From Saprospiraceae bacterium (GTDB lineage Bacteria; Bacteroidota; Bacteroidia; Chitinophagales; Saprospiraceae), in assembly GCA_016787525.1 (NCBI GenBank), contig JAEUUP010000086.1:1-64000 (forward strand): a stretch of 64,000 nt of DNA, given 5' to 3'. The position numbers and the translations under genes are program-made. Positions 45,127-54,483 of this stretch are shown here, piece after piece. How positions within the stretch are numbered: position 1 is the stretch's first letter; the number at the start of each line of letters is the position of its first letter. Under the pieces are notes generated by a model. It did not search any database. It had not been told where the DNA came from and saw only the letters and a list, made by a program, of their open reading frames with translations.

Positions 45127-45400
45127 GACGGTTATGTAACCTCTGACTGACGGTTATGTACTCTCAGCGGACGGTTATGTACTCTCAGCGGACGGTTATC
45201 TACTTTTCGCGGACGGTTATGTACCTACTTGTTGACGGTTATGTACTTTTCGCGGACGGTTATGTACCTACTTGTTGACGGTTATGTACTTTTCGCGGAC
45301 GGTTATGTACCTACCTGTTGACGGTTATGTACTTTTCGCGGACGGTTATGTACCTACCTGTTGACGGTTATGTACTTTTCGCGGACGGTTATGCAACTTT
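45127..45400. repeat. 21-22 bp tandem array (about 13 units)
   Basis: Units of GACGGTTATGTA plus variable 9-10 bp spacers (CTTTTCGCG, CCTACTTGTT, CTCTCAGCG) start at 45127, 45149, 45170, 45191, 45212, 45234, 45255, 45277, 45298, 45320, 45341, 45363 and 45384. In the second half the two spacer types alternate strictly, giving a 43-bp higher-order repeat. The spacing is two helical turns. It lies downstream of dedA and is non-coding. Confidence 0.9.
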
Positions 45401-45450
45401 TGACCACCATAGACCACCCCCTCAGTATAACGGCATTTTGGTCGTGATTC

Positions 45451-45695
45451 AAAATATATGCTGTGTTAAAAACATAGCCCCATCGAGGCGACATATTGGT
45501 AGGTTAAAATGGTAAAAAACAACGTTTAGCCCCATCGGGACGCAACCATTGGTGCAAAATGTACCGCCCCGATGGGGCTAATGGGAAATTTTATGCTCTA
45601 TCACCTACCAATATCTCGCCACGATGAGGCTTTTTTATAGTCATTTTGCCCGTCATTGAAAGATTTTAACCCTTAATGCACACAACATATATTTT
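45451..45695. mobile_element. MITE-like palindromic element B1 (245 bp)
   Basis: Terminal inverted repeats AAAATATATGCTGTG / CACAACATATATTTT. Inner arms pair ACATATTGGTAGGT with ACCTACCAATAT, and the core pairs TAGCCCCATCGGG with CCGATGGGGCTA. It shares the CTACCAAT core with 11943-12027 and 48267-48473. Repeats with GCCCCATCGGG-like stems are common in Bacteroidota genomes. Confidence 0.65.
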
Positions 45696-45779
45696 AACTC
45701 GCCACCCAGCACTTTTTGACGACTGATAAAGGACAACAAGGTTATCTGAAAATGTGGTGACAGCCTCTTTGTGTTCAGA

Positions 45780-47168
45780 CTAACGCACAACAACTGCAAC
45801 TCTCTTCGGATTTAAAAAGTAAGGCGCATAGTAAGCAGGGATATTGCTCAAAGGCAAAACCTCGTCTTTGAGCTGAATGCCTAAGTGTTGAATCATAAAT
45901 TGCCTTCTGGCGACGATTCTTTGCCACGAAGCGGGAAATTTTTCTGCCCATTCTGTCCGCAAAGCGGCATCAGCCAACACAATACCGTCTTCCATATTGG
46001 CACAAACAGCCCCTTTTTTACTGAGGGGTATGATGTCCATTTGCAAAGCCATGCCCGAATAGAGTTTTGTTTTCGATTTTTTGGTAAAAGGCGAATTGAC
46101 CCATTCTTCAAGGTGAATGGTATGACCTGTGTTGACCGCAAAATCGAAAAGAGACTTGTCTCTGGCGCGTTCAACCTGTGCGCAAACGTCCGAAGCGGAC
46201 ACGCCGATACCGACATTTTCGTACCAAGTGACCACTGTTTCAAAATAATTGCGCCAAAAAGGGTCGAAAATTTGTCTCAATTCCTCCGTTAGTGTCCCTT
46301 CATCGGTTGCGACGAACCCCGCTCGACAGGTCAAAGCCCCTTGAATGCCAAAAGCCGACGTAAAAGCATCACCCAATTGCACTTGTCGCGCCGAAGGACT
46401 GCTCAAACCGATTTTCGCCTTTTCACCAGTCGAAACCATCGGATGACAGGTGTACACCAAGCCGTCACTTTTGTAAAAAGCCGCCAATTCATACTCCCGC
46501 ACACCGACAGCCACGTGGTTCACGATGTTTTTAATGCTTTCGGATGTCCGACAAGAAGCCCACTCCATCCGCACCAATTCCTCCAAGCCATTGTGGTGAC
46601 GCAGCCCCGTGTCGTTGTGCATAAAAATAGCGTTGGCATTCAGCACCGTTCCCCACCGTCCGACCATTTTCCGCAACATATCTGCCAGATAAGCAGGGAT
46701 TTCAAGCTCTTTGCGGTTCTTTTCATTCATGGTTTTGTAGTAAGCAACGCCCACACGACTTGTTTTTTGGATACCAAAATCTGCCAAAATAGTCGTCAAA
46801 GGACGCGATAAAGACCTATCTTGCCCCATCAAACTAAAGGGTTGATACAATTCATAGTCCATCGGAATAGGCACAATGCCCGTGTAGCCCATACATTCGT
46901 TGCCCAGCAGCATTTTTCGATGACCTTGAGCATCGAGAAGCAACAAAGCCTCCTCGAAACGCGGGTCAAGATTGGTCAAAAAAGCTAAATTTGCATTGTG
47001 TTCGCGGTCTGCAAAGACCAAAAGGAAGTCTAAATTATCTTTTTTCATAGCTTCAAGAGCCAAGGCAAACCGTTTTTCATACTCAGAAGCGGGTATTTCG
47101 GGCATTTCAGCACATTGCCCAAACTCTGGTAGCTCGATTTCTTTCAATACAATCTTTGATTTTTTCAT
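45780..47168 (-). CDS. M24 (creatinase/prolidase-fold) family protein
   Basis: 462 residues from ATG 47168 (MKKSKIV), preferred over the open frame to 47219, which crosses a 10-mer. It has an N-terminal creatinase-like half ('YEKRFALALEAMKKDNLDFLLVF'), then a pita-bread C-half. A metal-ligand-like His ('NTGHTIHLEEW') and final Glu ('NMEDGIVLAD') are present. However, the region that normally supplies the two Asp ligands reads 'GDAFTSAFGIQGALTCRAG', without the DAG and SDxTR motifs. It may be a non-peptidase member. 10-mer copy 'IPLSKK' at 46019. Confidence 0.7.
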   Translation of the reverse strand: MKKSKIVLKEIELPEFGQCAEMPEIPASEYEKRFALALEAMKKDNLDFLLVFADREHNANLAFLTNLDPRFEEALLLLDAQGHRKMLLGNECMGYTGIVPIPMDYELYQPFSLMGQDRSLSRPLTTILADFGIQKTSRVGVAYYKTMNEKNRKELEIPAYLADMLRKMVGRWGTVLNANAIFMHNDTGLRHHNGLEELVRMEWASCRTSESIKNIVNHVAVGVREYELAAFYKSDGLVYTCHPMVSTGEKAKIGLSSPSARQVQLGDAFTSAFGIQGALTCRAGFVATDEGTLTEELRQIFDPFWRNYFETVVTWYENVGIGVSASDVCAQVERARDKSLFDFAVNTGHTIHLEEWVNSPFTKKSKTKLYSGMALQMDIIPLSKKGAVCANMEDGIVLADAALRTEWAEKFPASWQRIVARRQFMIQHLGIQLKDEVLPLSNIPAYYAPYFLNPKRVAVVVR

Positions 47169-47246
47169 CTTTAATTTGTTATTCGTTGATTTATTATTGG
47201 CCCCCTCAGTAAAAAGCATTACAAAACCAGTAAATAATTGAAGCGC

Positions 47247-47332
47247 AGGTATCCGATACAGAAATTTGAATCGTTTTCTACTTTTTTTTCAAAAAAAGTA
47301 GAAAACGATTCAAATTTCTGTATCGGATACCT
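47247..47332. repeat. Long perfect palindrome C1 (42-bp arms)
   Basis: Perfect 42-bp arms (47247-47288, 47291-47332; arm starts AGGTATCCGATACAG and ends in a T-run) with a 2-nt loop. It is nearly identical to 55947-56032, sharing the flank TTGAAGCGC and CCAGTAAATAAT. One base pair differs between the copies on both arms, preserving pairing. It lies in the divergent gap between the M24-like and enoyl-CoA hydratase genes. Confidence 0.85.
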
Positions 47333-47374
47333 ATGGCTTTAATCATTCATCATTAATTCTTAATCCACTAAGGT

Positions 47375-48190
47375 ATGAATCTAAACCATTTCACATTAAA
47401 AATTGAGAACAAAATAGCGCATTTAGCCATTAATCGCCCCGAAAAAGCCAATTCATTGCATCTCGAAGCGTGGTTGGAGTTGCGCGAAGCTCTGTTGTAC
47501 TGCGACCAAACGCCCGAAGTACGCGCCATCATACTGAGTGGCAATGGCGAAAAACTGTTTTGCGCAGGCATAGACCTCGCCATGTTGATGTCCACGAACG
47601 AATTGCTCAACGATGATTGCGACGGGCGCAAAAGAGAGAAGTTCAGACGCTTTTTACTCGATTTTCAAGACATGCTGACCACTTCAGAGAAAATATCGAA
47701 GCCCATTTTATCAGCCGTTCATGGCGGTTGCATCGGTGGCGGGTTGGATATTATTTGCGCAACAGACATGCGCTACTGCACAGCCGATGCTTATTTTGTC
47801 ATCAAAGAGATTGATTTGGGCATGGTTGCCGATTTAGGAACGCTGCAACGGCTGCCCAAACTCATGCCAGACGGCTTAGTACGCGAATTGGCTTACACAG
47901 GCAGACCTCTTTCGGCGCAAGAAGCCCTCGGATGTGGTTTGGTCAATCGCCTATTCGCCACCAAAGCCGATATGTTGACCGAAGTGACAAAGATTGCAGA
48001 ACGCATTGCGTCAAAATCGCCCCTTTCTATCAGAGGTACGAAGCGCAATCTGCTTTATAGCCGCGACCATTCCGTTGCAGAGAGTTTGGAATATATGGCC
48101 AACTGGAATGCAGCCATGTTTTATTCACAAGATTTGATGGAAGCCTTTAAGGCGAGTATGACAAAAGAGCAACCAGAGTTTAGAGATTGA
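47375..48190 (+). CDS. Enoyl-CoA hydratase/isomerase family protein
   Basis: 271 residues of the crotonase fold: 'HLAINRPEKANSLHLEAWLEL', oxyanion-hole 'SGNGEKLFCAGIDL' and 'AVHGGCIGGGLDIICATDMRYC', then 'FVIKEIDLGMVADLGTLQRLP'. The Glu/Asp positions resemble delta3,5-delta2,4-dienoyl-CoA isomerases (an Asp in 'VADLGTLQRLP'), so isomerase is as likely as hydratase. Monocistronic, followed by a 10-mer copy (48215). Confidence 0.87.
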   Translation: MNLNHFTLKIENKIAHLAINRPEKANSLHLEAWLELREALLYCDQTPEVRAIILSGNGEKLFCAGIDLAMLMSTNELLNDDCDGRKREKFRRFLLDFQDMLTTSEKISKPILSAVHGGCIGGGLDIICATDMRYCTADAYFVIKEIDLGMVADLGTLQRLPKLMPDGLVRELAYTGRPLSAQEALGCGLVNRLFATKADMLTEVTKIAERIASKSPLSIRGTKRNLLYSRDHSVAESLEYMANWNAAMFYSQDLMEAFKASMTKEQPEFRD

Positions 48191-48266
48191 TGGGGCGAGG
48201 TGATTAAGGGTTTTTACTGAGGGGTATAAAGTCCATGACCTTAATAGGCGGCGCCGACTGTTTCAA

Positions 48267-48473
48267 AATAAGGTTTTCTTATAAAAACAGTTTCGCCCCT
48301 ACAAGGCTAAAGAGTTGTTGTTTTAACCCTTTTCTACCAATGTTCTGCACCTAACGGCGCAATTTTGGCAGTAACAGATGCGCCGTTAGGTGCAGAACGT
48401 TGGTAGTTTCATGTCAAATGTCGTTTTTTTTCGCCTTGTAAGGGCAAAACAGTTTTTATAGGAAAGCCTTGTT
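48267..48473. mobile_element. MITE-like palindromic element B2 (207 bp)
   Basis: Imperfect outer arms of about 44 bp (48267-48310 with 48430-48473, sharing ATAAAAACAGTTT) enclose an inner stem of 28 bp with one mismatch (48334-48361, 48379-48406; CTACCAATGTTCTGCACC). It fills the gap between the convergent crotonase and dnaG genes. It is related to 11943-12027 by the inner stem. Confidence 0.65.
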
Positions 48474-48523
48474 ATAGTTTATAATACTCCACCAAAGATA
48501 TTTTAATTGATGTTATTTGCCTT

Positions 48524-50500
48524 TTAAACAGATTTTAAGACTACAGTACCTAATTCTTTAGTTAAAATGGAGTGCATGGCTTTATATTTCATGTATATTT
48601 TTAGCCATTTAGTCTCTTGTTCAACGTTCTTATCTGCAATAGCTTTACCTATCTCACTATGTGATATTTTCATGAATTTGTCTATATGAACTAATTTGAA
48701 TCGCTTTAAAGCGTAAATCGCATCTTTTTCAAAATTACTATCAGGCATTTTTTGCGTTTCAAGAGGTCTGCTTAATTTGTTTTCCCAGTTTTCCGAATAA
48801 ATAAAAGGTGAACTAAAAACATTTGTTGCAAAATCCCTAATTTCTTTACTCGGATTCTGCAAGAAAAATTGTTGAGTTACCTTTTCGTTATTCTTCAACA
48901 AATTTAATGCTTCTGAAAGTATCTTCTTTGCCAATTTATCCTCGATATTGTTTATTAGTTCCTCAATATCTAATAAGATAAAATCAGCAACTGTAATATT
49001 CCTGTCTGCAATAAATAGTGCTTCTCCGTGCATGACAATAATTCTTGCTATATCTAAATCTTGATAGTCTGTTCCGCTTTTCTCTAACTCTTGAGGCTTC
49101 TTCTCACCAAACGTTTCTTCAATCACTTTTTGATTGTCGGTAGGTTGTCCAGCCTCGTCGGATACTGAGGGGGTCGGTGCAGCACGTCCAGCTTTCTTAT
49201 CTTCAAGATTTTTGCGCACTATTTTACCCGTTTCACCTATCAAAACAGCCTCTTCAACCCGCATCAAAGCCGAACATTCTCTGATATACAACTGCCGCTT
49301 GACAGGGTCGGGAATCTTAGCAATGCTCGAAACGATGTCTTTCACCAGTTTAGCCTTCTTGATGGGGTCGCCAGCTGCTTCTTCGAGCAATGTTTGGGTT
49401 TTAAAAAAGATAAAATCCTTCGCTTCCTTCTCGATATACTCTTGAAAAGCCGTTGCACCGATGCGTTGCACATAGCTATCAGGGTCTTCTTTATTGGGTA
49501 AAAGCACGACTTTAACGTTCATATCCTCCTCCAAAACCATGTCTAAGCCTCGCACAGCGGCTTTAATGCCCGCCGCATCGCCATCGTAGATGATTTTGAT
49601 ATTAGGAGTGAATCGTTTTATCAAACGAATTTGGTCTGTCGTGAGTGAAGTACCCGAACTGGCCACTACATTTTCGATACCCGCTTGATGCAATGAAATC
49701 ACATCGGTATAACCTTCGCACAAAATGCACTCATCTTTCTGTTGAATCGCCTTGCGTGCGTGAACCAAACCATAGAGAATACGGCTTTTGGTATAAATTT
49801 CTGTCTCTGGCGAGTTGATATATTTTGCCACTTTGGCATCAGACTGCATGATACGCCCTGCAAAAGCCACAGGCTTACCCGACAAGCCTTGAATGGTGAA
49901 CATGACACGCCCTCTGAAAAAATCGTTGTCGTATTGGCTCGTCAAACCGACCTTTCGCAAGTTTTCAATAGAGTACCCCTCAGTAGTGAGTGTCTTTGTC
50001 AACACATCGCGATGCTCAGGTGCATAGCCCAAACCCCATTTTCGGATGGTTTCTTCGCGAAAGCCCCGTTGTTTGAAGTATTGTAAACCGATGCTTTTGC
50101 CTTTGTCAGTATCAAAAAGTTGTGATTGATAAAACTTCAAAGCACGTTCATTGACAATAAAAAGGGTATCAGCCAATTGTTTTTCTTGCAATACCTCTTT
50201 GGTCACCTCTGTCTCCTCAACAGCAATGTTGTACTTTTTAGCGATATAGCGCAAAGCTTCTGGATAACTGATGTTTTCGTGCTTCATCAAGAACGTCACC
50301 GCATCGCCGCCTTCACCACAGCCAAAACATTTGAAGATATTGCGGACAGGATTGACATTGAATGAAGGCGTTTTTTCGTTGTGGAAAGGACACAAACCAC
50401 CCAAGTTCGCGCCTTTACGCTTGAGCGTGACAAAATCACCGACAATATCTTCGATGCGCACAACAGACAGTATTTCTTGAACCGACCTTTGAGTAATCAT
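48524..50500 (-). CDS. dnaG: DNA primase
   Basis: 658 residues. CHC2-type zinc finger near residue 37 ('GLCPFHNEKTPSF', 'FKCFGCGEGGDAVTF'), the DnaG core, TOPRIM domain ('CEGYTDVISLHQAG', 'IIYDGDAAGIKAA'), and a C-terminal helicase-binding-like region. It makes RNA primers at the replication fork. Length and motif order are normal. 10-mer copies: 'TPSVSD' in a linker (49163) and 'LTTEGY' (49976). Confidence 0.95.
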   Translation of the reverse strand: MITQRSVQEILSVVRIEDIVGDFVTLKRKGANLGGLCPFHNEKTPSFNVNPVRNIFKCFGCGEGGDAVTFLMKHENISYPEALRYIAKKYNIAVEETEVTKEVLQEKQLADTLFIVNERALKFYQSQLFDTDKGKSIGLQYFKQRGFREETIRKWGLGYAPEHRDVLTKTLTTEGYSIENLRKVGLTSQYDNDFFRGRVMFTIQGLSGKPVAFAGRIMQSDAKVAKYINSPETEIYTKSRILYGLVHARKAIQQKDECILCEGYTDVISLHQAGIENVVASSGTSLTTDQIRLIKRFTPNIKIIYDGDAAGIKAAVRGLDMVLEEDMNVKVVLLPNKEDPDSYVQRIGATAFQEYIEKEAKDFIFFKTQTLLEEAAGDPIKKAKLVKDIVSSIAKIPDPVKRQLYIRECSALMRVEEAVLIGETGKIVRKNLEDKKAGRAAPTPSVSDEAGQPTDNQKVIEETFGEKKPQELEKSGTDYQDLDIARIIVMHGEALFIADRNITVADFILLDIEELINNIEDKLAKKILSEALNLLKNNEKVTQQFFLQNPSKEIRDFATNVFSSPFIYSENWENKLSRPLETQKMPDSNFEKDAIYALKRFKLVHIDKFMKISHSEIGKAIADKNVEQETKWLKIYMKYKAMHSILTKELGTVVLKSV

Positions 50501-50550
50501 GTGGCGAAGTTAATAGAGTTAAATCTGTTTTTAGTACCCCTCAGTAAAAA

Positions 50551-50582
50551 TAAAAAAACCTGTTCCGATTTGTCGGAACAGG
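50551..50582 (-). terminator. Minus-strand terminator, distal
   Basis: Stem CCTGTTCCG/CGGAACAGG followed on the minus strand by a seven-T run. A 10-mer copy (50537) lies directly beyond it, just upstream of dnaG. Confidence 0.75.
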
Positions 50583-50660
50583 CTCATACTTCATTCATCT
50601 AAAATCAAATTACATTTTAACTAAACTCTTTCTTTCTTGGTTTATTTTTTTGAGTTGAAA

Positions 50661-50689
50661 CTTGCGCCAAATCTGATATTTGGCGCAAG
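50661..50689 (-). terminator. Minus-strand terminator, proximal
   Basis: Stem CTTGCGCCAAAT/ATTTGGCGCAAG, 12 bp, directly downstream of the secreted protein gene at 50704. Confidence 0.75.
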
Positions 50690-50703
50690 TTATTTTACGT
50701 CGC

Positions 50704-51324
50704 TTAAAGCGTGATTGTGAAATACTGTGTTTCGTCGCCAGCAATCACTTCTACAACATACGCACCAGAAGTCAATTTTGACAAATCGTAACGTTTGTGC
50801 AAAGACAAAACAACATAGTTGATGTCGTCATATACCTTGCGACCTTCGTTGTTGTAGATATTAACTTTGATGTTAGAGTAGTTACCCAATAACACGTTGA
50901 CATCTACTTTTGAACCAACTTGATTGATAGAAGGCAAAAACTTCTCTTTGCGTTCGCTTTCAAACAAGACAACAGTTTTGTTTGTCAAAGAAAAAGGTTG
51001 AACTGTTTTAGTTGCTTTTTTAGTCACAACAACGTTGTAGTTACCAGCTTCGAGGTTCGTCAAATTGTACTTTTTTGAGAAGTTCGCTTGACCTTTGACT
51101 GTTTCAGTCAAGAGAGTTGCATCTTCGTTTTCGAGTACAATAGTGACTTCTTCGTTTGACACATTTGTTAAGCTGACGATAACAGCTTTAGTATTTTCGA
51201 TGGCGGAAATTCTAACATTTGTGCCACCACCAAGGTCGTAGCTGAATGAGCCATTATTGGCTTTAATTGAGTTTGTGAATAGCGTAATCGCTAAAGTCAA
51301 AACAAAAAATAATCTAGTTTTCAT
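50704..51324 (-). CDS. Secreted protein with T9SS-like beta domains
   Basis: 206 residues with a signal peptide (ends SIKA). Two beta-sandwich-like stretches follow, each ending in a 'L..G.Y.V.V' strand pair: 'LTNLEAGNYNVVVTKK' and 'LSKLTSGAYVVEVIAGDETQYFTITL'. The second resembles a minimal T9SS sorting domain. Abundant Asn/Thr/Lys suggests surface exposure. Two terminators in series downstream suggest strong expression. A minus-strand -7 element (TAAATTTG, 51448-51455) is 124 bp upstream. Confidence 0.6.
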   Translation of the reverse strand: MKTRLFFVLTLAITLFTNSIKANNGSFSYDLGGGTNVRISAIENTKAVIVSLTNVSNEEVTIVLENEDATLLTETVKGQANFSKKYNLTNLEAGNYNVVVTKKATKTVQPFSLTNKTVVLFESERKEKFLPSINQVGSKVDVNVLLGNYSNIKVNIYNNEGRKVYDDINYVVLSLHKRYDLSKLTSGAYVVEVIAGDETQYFTITL

Positions 51325-52066
51325 TTTTAAAAAATTTAAAATCGTTAAACAATCGGATGACTTATTGAATTTATAACACTAACTGATGTTTTTAGTATTT
51401 TATTTTGTTTGATGCTAAATTTTAACACTTTCAATTCAAATTCGGTGCAAATTTAAACACATATAAAGAACATTTCAAAATAAAATTTGGTTCACGCCGC
51501 AAAATTATTTTTTCAATATTACTTAAAAATGGTACTGAGGTTAATCTAAAGTTAAGTTTTTCAGGCTTTTTGCGCTGCGTTTTTCAAACAACTTTATGAC
51601 ACAAAATTGAGGAAAAATGTTACAGCTTTGAGAACTGTCTCGACCAATAGACGCAAAGGGAAGATGAAAAGCCTTTTTTATTCGTCTGAATGATGTAAAC
51701 TTTAAAAATTTGTCGGGTGATTTTGCTTTTCATCTATTGCGCTTTTTATAAGTCGAATTATAACATATTGATTTAAAGGAACTTACTGTGTTTGAGCGTG
51801 ATGTTCGATTCTTTTCATCGTTCGTATTGTCGCTCTCAATAACAGACACCTAATAGACTGCAAACCCCCATAAAAAGTTGCACGAAATTTTTCGTAGCTC
51901 GACGTACAGTTGTATTTAACCGACTAATCGCTCTTTTACTCGACAAAAGTTTGTGCAGAATTTTTATTTCACAATGAAGCTAAAAGATAGGCTTTTTACT
52001 GAGGGGGTAGAATTGAAGAATTTTGGAGAAAAAAAAATGATTTTTTTTTTGAAAAAAAAGAAAAAA
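51325..52066. other. Intergenic region with inverted repeats, no gene seen
   Basis: Nearly 800 bp lie between two minus-strand genes. There is an inverted repeat around GATGAAAAGC (about 51661) and GCTTTTCATC (about 51726), and AGGCTTTTT/AAAAGCCT pairs at 51563-51676. A 10-mer variant lies at 51533 and an exact copy at 51997. No ORF, tRNA or known RNA is recognisable. It may hold a degraded palindromic element. Confidence 0.4.
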
Positions 52067-52115
52067 AAAGTGGCTTGCGTTGAGTTGTCGTTCAAAACTC
52101 GACGCAAGCCACTTT
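52067..52115 (-). terminator. Minus-strand terminator of the nuclease gene
   Basis: Stem AAAGTGGCTTGCGT/ACGCAAGCCACTTT plus GAGTT/AACTC, with a T-run on the minus strand. Confidence 0.88.
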
Positions 52116-52121
52116 GAAAAA

Positions 52122-54281
52122 TTAGTTCGCTTTGACAAATTGTTCTACTGTTTTGTACGTGCCATTGTCGAAAGTGAAAAAATATAGACCTGCGGGCAAT
52201 GTCGAAATATTGATGTGTTCTTCAACAATACCGCTTTCGATAGGATAATTTCTTTGCATCAATACACGACCTGTAACATCTGTTATTTTGATGTCGAAAG
52301 CTTGTTTGTCTGCGGTGGTCGCTCTGAATGTTACGTAATCTTTCGATGGATTTGGGAACATTTTGAGAGAGAATGCTTTTTTGACGTTCTCGATTGTTAT
52401 CATTTTTGAATACAATTCTTTGCCGTCGGCATCTACTGTGCGCAAGCGATAAATACTGAGGGGGTTGGGTTTAAGGTCGTCGAAGCTGTATTTATGTTTT
52501 TCAACGGTGTTGCCATGTGCTTTTACGCGACCGATTTCACCCCATTTTTCATTGTCTTTTCTTTCGATTGAGAAGTAGTCTGCATTTTTCTCTGTGGCTG
52601 TTTCCCATGTCAAGGCATTATAAGTACCTTGATTTTTACCTTCAAATACGGTCATCTCTACAGGAATAATGATGCCGCAACCAAAGGCTTGTGCCACCCA
52701 CTCAGGATGATCAATATAAGGATTACCATTGCCTTGATAGGTCTTAATACAATTGTTTCTGTCAATATCTGCTTGCGTCACAGGGTCTTGAATGTGCCAA
52801 TTGTACAAAGTTTGTACGTCCGCAACATCACCAATCGGGTGACTGTACGTAGTATTCATCTGAGTTTCATAAACAGTATAGAAATAGAATATCGCTCTTG
52901 CGGTGTTCCCTTTTTGTATTTCACGAGGTTCGTAGCTACCTGATGTGTATTCTGAATACTCATTGATATTGCTGGAAGGGATGCTCGTCAATGGCGCATC
53001 TAAAAGGCGTTCCCATTTAGTTGTTTGTGCATCGGGGATTTCAGCGAATGGGCTGTTGCCTCTATCACTGTTCCATGTCTCATAAGTTGGGAACAAGTGG
53101 CACATATCACTCACCATAGGCGCATCTCCTCCGCCGAAGAAGCTTTGAGGTACGGTGTGTTCGGCATTGATGATACGACCGTTGGGTAATGAAATGCTGG
53201 TTGCCACACTTCCATACGGATGTGCTTGTGTGTATCCACCATAAATGCAAGTTACTGAGTTGTTGATATTATCACAATTGCCGTACATTCTGGAACGTGC
53301 GGTGTTGTAGCCTAAATCCGTATGCGTCGGCAAACCTGCTTTTACACTGGTTCTGAAAGTCGCACAATCCATGGCGGCACTTGTTGTGAAGCTACCCGAA
53401 AGTGGCGAACTCGTCACATAATCTATGGGCGATGAGCAAGTTTGGAAGTTATAGACTTGAACATAATACGTTGTCGAAGCGGATAATCCTGTGACTGTGA
53501 CACTTGTGCTTGTGTTCGTATAAACGACTTGTTGGCCGCCAGCATAGACTGTATTAGCGGTGTATGTTGTTCCGTCAACGGGTGCAGTGAAGCTGTTTGT
53601 CGTGTTGATGAGTACGAGCGTGTTTGAACCATCTCCTTTGACCCACGAAATATTTACAGAACTGTTGGAAGCAGATGCGCTCAAGCTCGTGGCTTGTGTG
53701 GTCGGTGCGGTACAAGCGACCGCTCCTGCGATTTCAATATCATCAATTTGCCATTCTTTTGAGGCAGCAGCTGTGCCGTAGTAGCGGAAAGCAAAACGCA
53801 CATTCGTACCTGCAATACTACTGATGTCGAAAGGCGCATGAGTCGTTTGCGCGCTCAAAGTTGTTGTCGTGTTGTTGCTCGAAGCGACGGTGGCGGGCAA
53901 TGTAATGTTTGTCCAAGTGGTAGTGGATGGGTCGCCTGTGTAGTTTGTTGTGTATTTCAACTCCAAATTGATGGTGGGCGCAGGACCTGATGCCGCACCA
54001 GCATAACGATTCTTTGTTTTGAATGTGAACGTTTCGTTGGTCGAGTTATCCATGTTGATGGCGGGCGAAATGAGCCAGTCTAAATCATCTTCGTCTCCGA
54101 AACCGTTGATTTGAGCATAGCCTGCTGTGAAACGCCAAATGTCTGTTGCACTGGCGACATCCACGGCTGTCCAAGTGCCTGCGGTGTTGGTGTTAAAATT
54201 TTCGGAATGAATGACGGTTTGAGCCGTTGTTGTGCTTACGATAGCAGTGAGAACTAAGAATAGTGAGACAATTCTTTTCAT
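52122..54281 (-). CDS. Secreted endonuclease I-family nuclease with T9SS domain
   Basis: 719 residues. A signal peptide (ends TTAQ) precedes a choice-of-anchor-J/MAM-like domain (about 25-190) and an FN3 domain (about 195-300). A His-Me endonuclease I domain follows (about 305-540: 'GYNTARSRMYG', 'NAEHTVPQSFFGG', 'SDMCHLFPTYETWNSDRGNSPF'). The C-terminal part has 'TWETATEKNADYFSIER' and a type A T9SS domain ('MFPNPSKDYVTFRA', 'LPAGLYFFTFDNGTY'). It is predicted to degrade extracellular DNA for nutrients or matrix remodelling. 10-mer copy 'NPLSIY' (52454). Confidence 0.9.
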   Translation of the reverse strand: MKRIVSLFLVLTAIVSTTTAQTVIHSENFNTNTAGTWTAVDVASATDIWRFTAGYAQINGFGDEDDLDWLISPAINMDNSTNETFTFKTKNRYAGAASGPAPTINLELKYTTNYTGDPSTTTWTNITLPATVASSNNTTTTLSAQTTHAPFDISSIAGTNVRFAFRYYGTAAASKEWQIDDIEIAGAVACTAPTTQATSLSASASNSSVNISWVKGDGSNTLVLINTTNSFTAPVDGTTYTANTVYAGGQQVVYTNTSTSVTVTGLSASTTYYVQVYNFQTCSSPIDYVTSSPLSGSFTTSAAMDCATFRTSVKAGLPTHTDLGYNTARSRMYGNCDNINNSVTCIYGGYTQAHPYGSVATSISLPNGRIINAEHTVPQSFFGGGDAPMVSDMCHLFPTYETWNSDRGNSPFAEIPDAQTTKWERLLDAPLTSIPSSNINEYSEYTSGSYEPREIQKGNTARAIFYFYTVYETQMNTTYSHPIGDVADVQTLYNWHIQDPVTQADIDRNNCIKTYQGNGNPYIDHPEWVAQAFGCGIIIPVEMTVFEGKNQGTYNALTWETATEKNADYFSIERKDNEKWGEIGRVKAHGNTVEKHKYSFDDLKPNPLSIYRLRTVDADGKELYSKMITIENVKKAFSLKMFPNPSKDYVTFRATTADKQAFDIKITDVTGRVLMQRNYPIESGIVEEHINISTLPAGLYFFTFDNGTYKTVEQFVKAN

Positions 54282-54440
54282 AATGTCAACTTTTGTGTGT
54301 GAATGGAGAAGTTTTAATAAAAGCGGGCAAAGATAGAACTAAATAGATTCACTCAGTTGAATGTCATGTAAAATTTTAGAAAAGCAAAATAGCCTTTTAC
54401 TGAGGGGGTGTTTGAACGGATTATATTTTAGTTTTTTGAT

Positions 54441-54448
54441 TAGCTTTG
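54441..54448 (+). promoter_or_regulatory. -7 element (TAGCTTTG) for murD
   Basis: TAnnTTTG match placing transcription start near 54455. A 10-mer copy (54398) lies upstream in the divergent gap. Confidence 0.45.
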
Positions 54449-54483
54449 TGCATTCGTTTTTTTTTGACTAAATGATACAGCAA

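Noticed and set aside
45127-45400. CRISPR array
   Set aside because: The spacers are short (9-10 bp) and repeat among themselves; no cas genes are near.
51325-52066. Possible hidden RNA gene
   Set aside because: Only loose inverted repeats are visible; no tRNA, riboswitch or terminator pattern could be supported.
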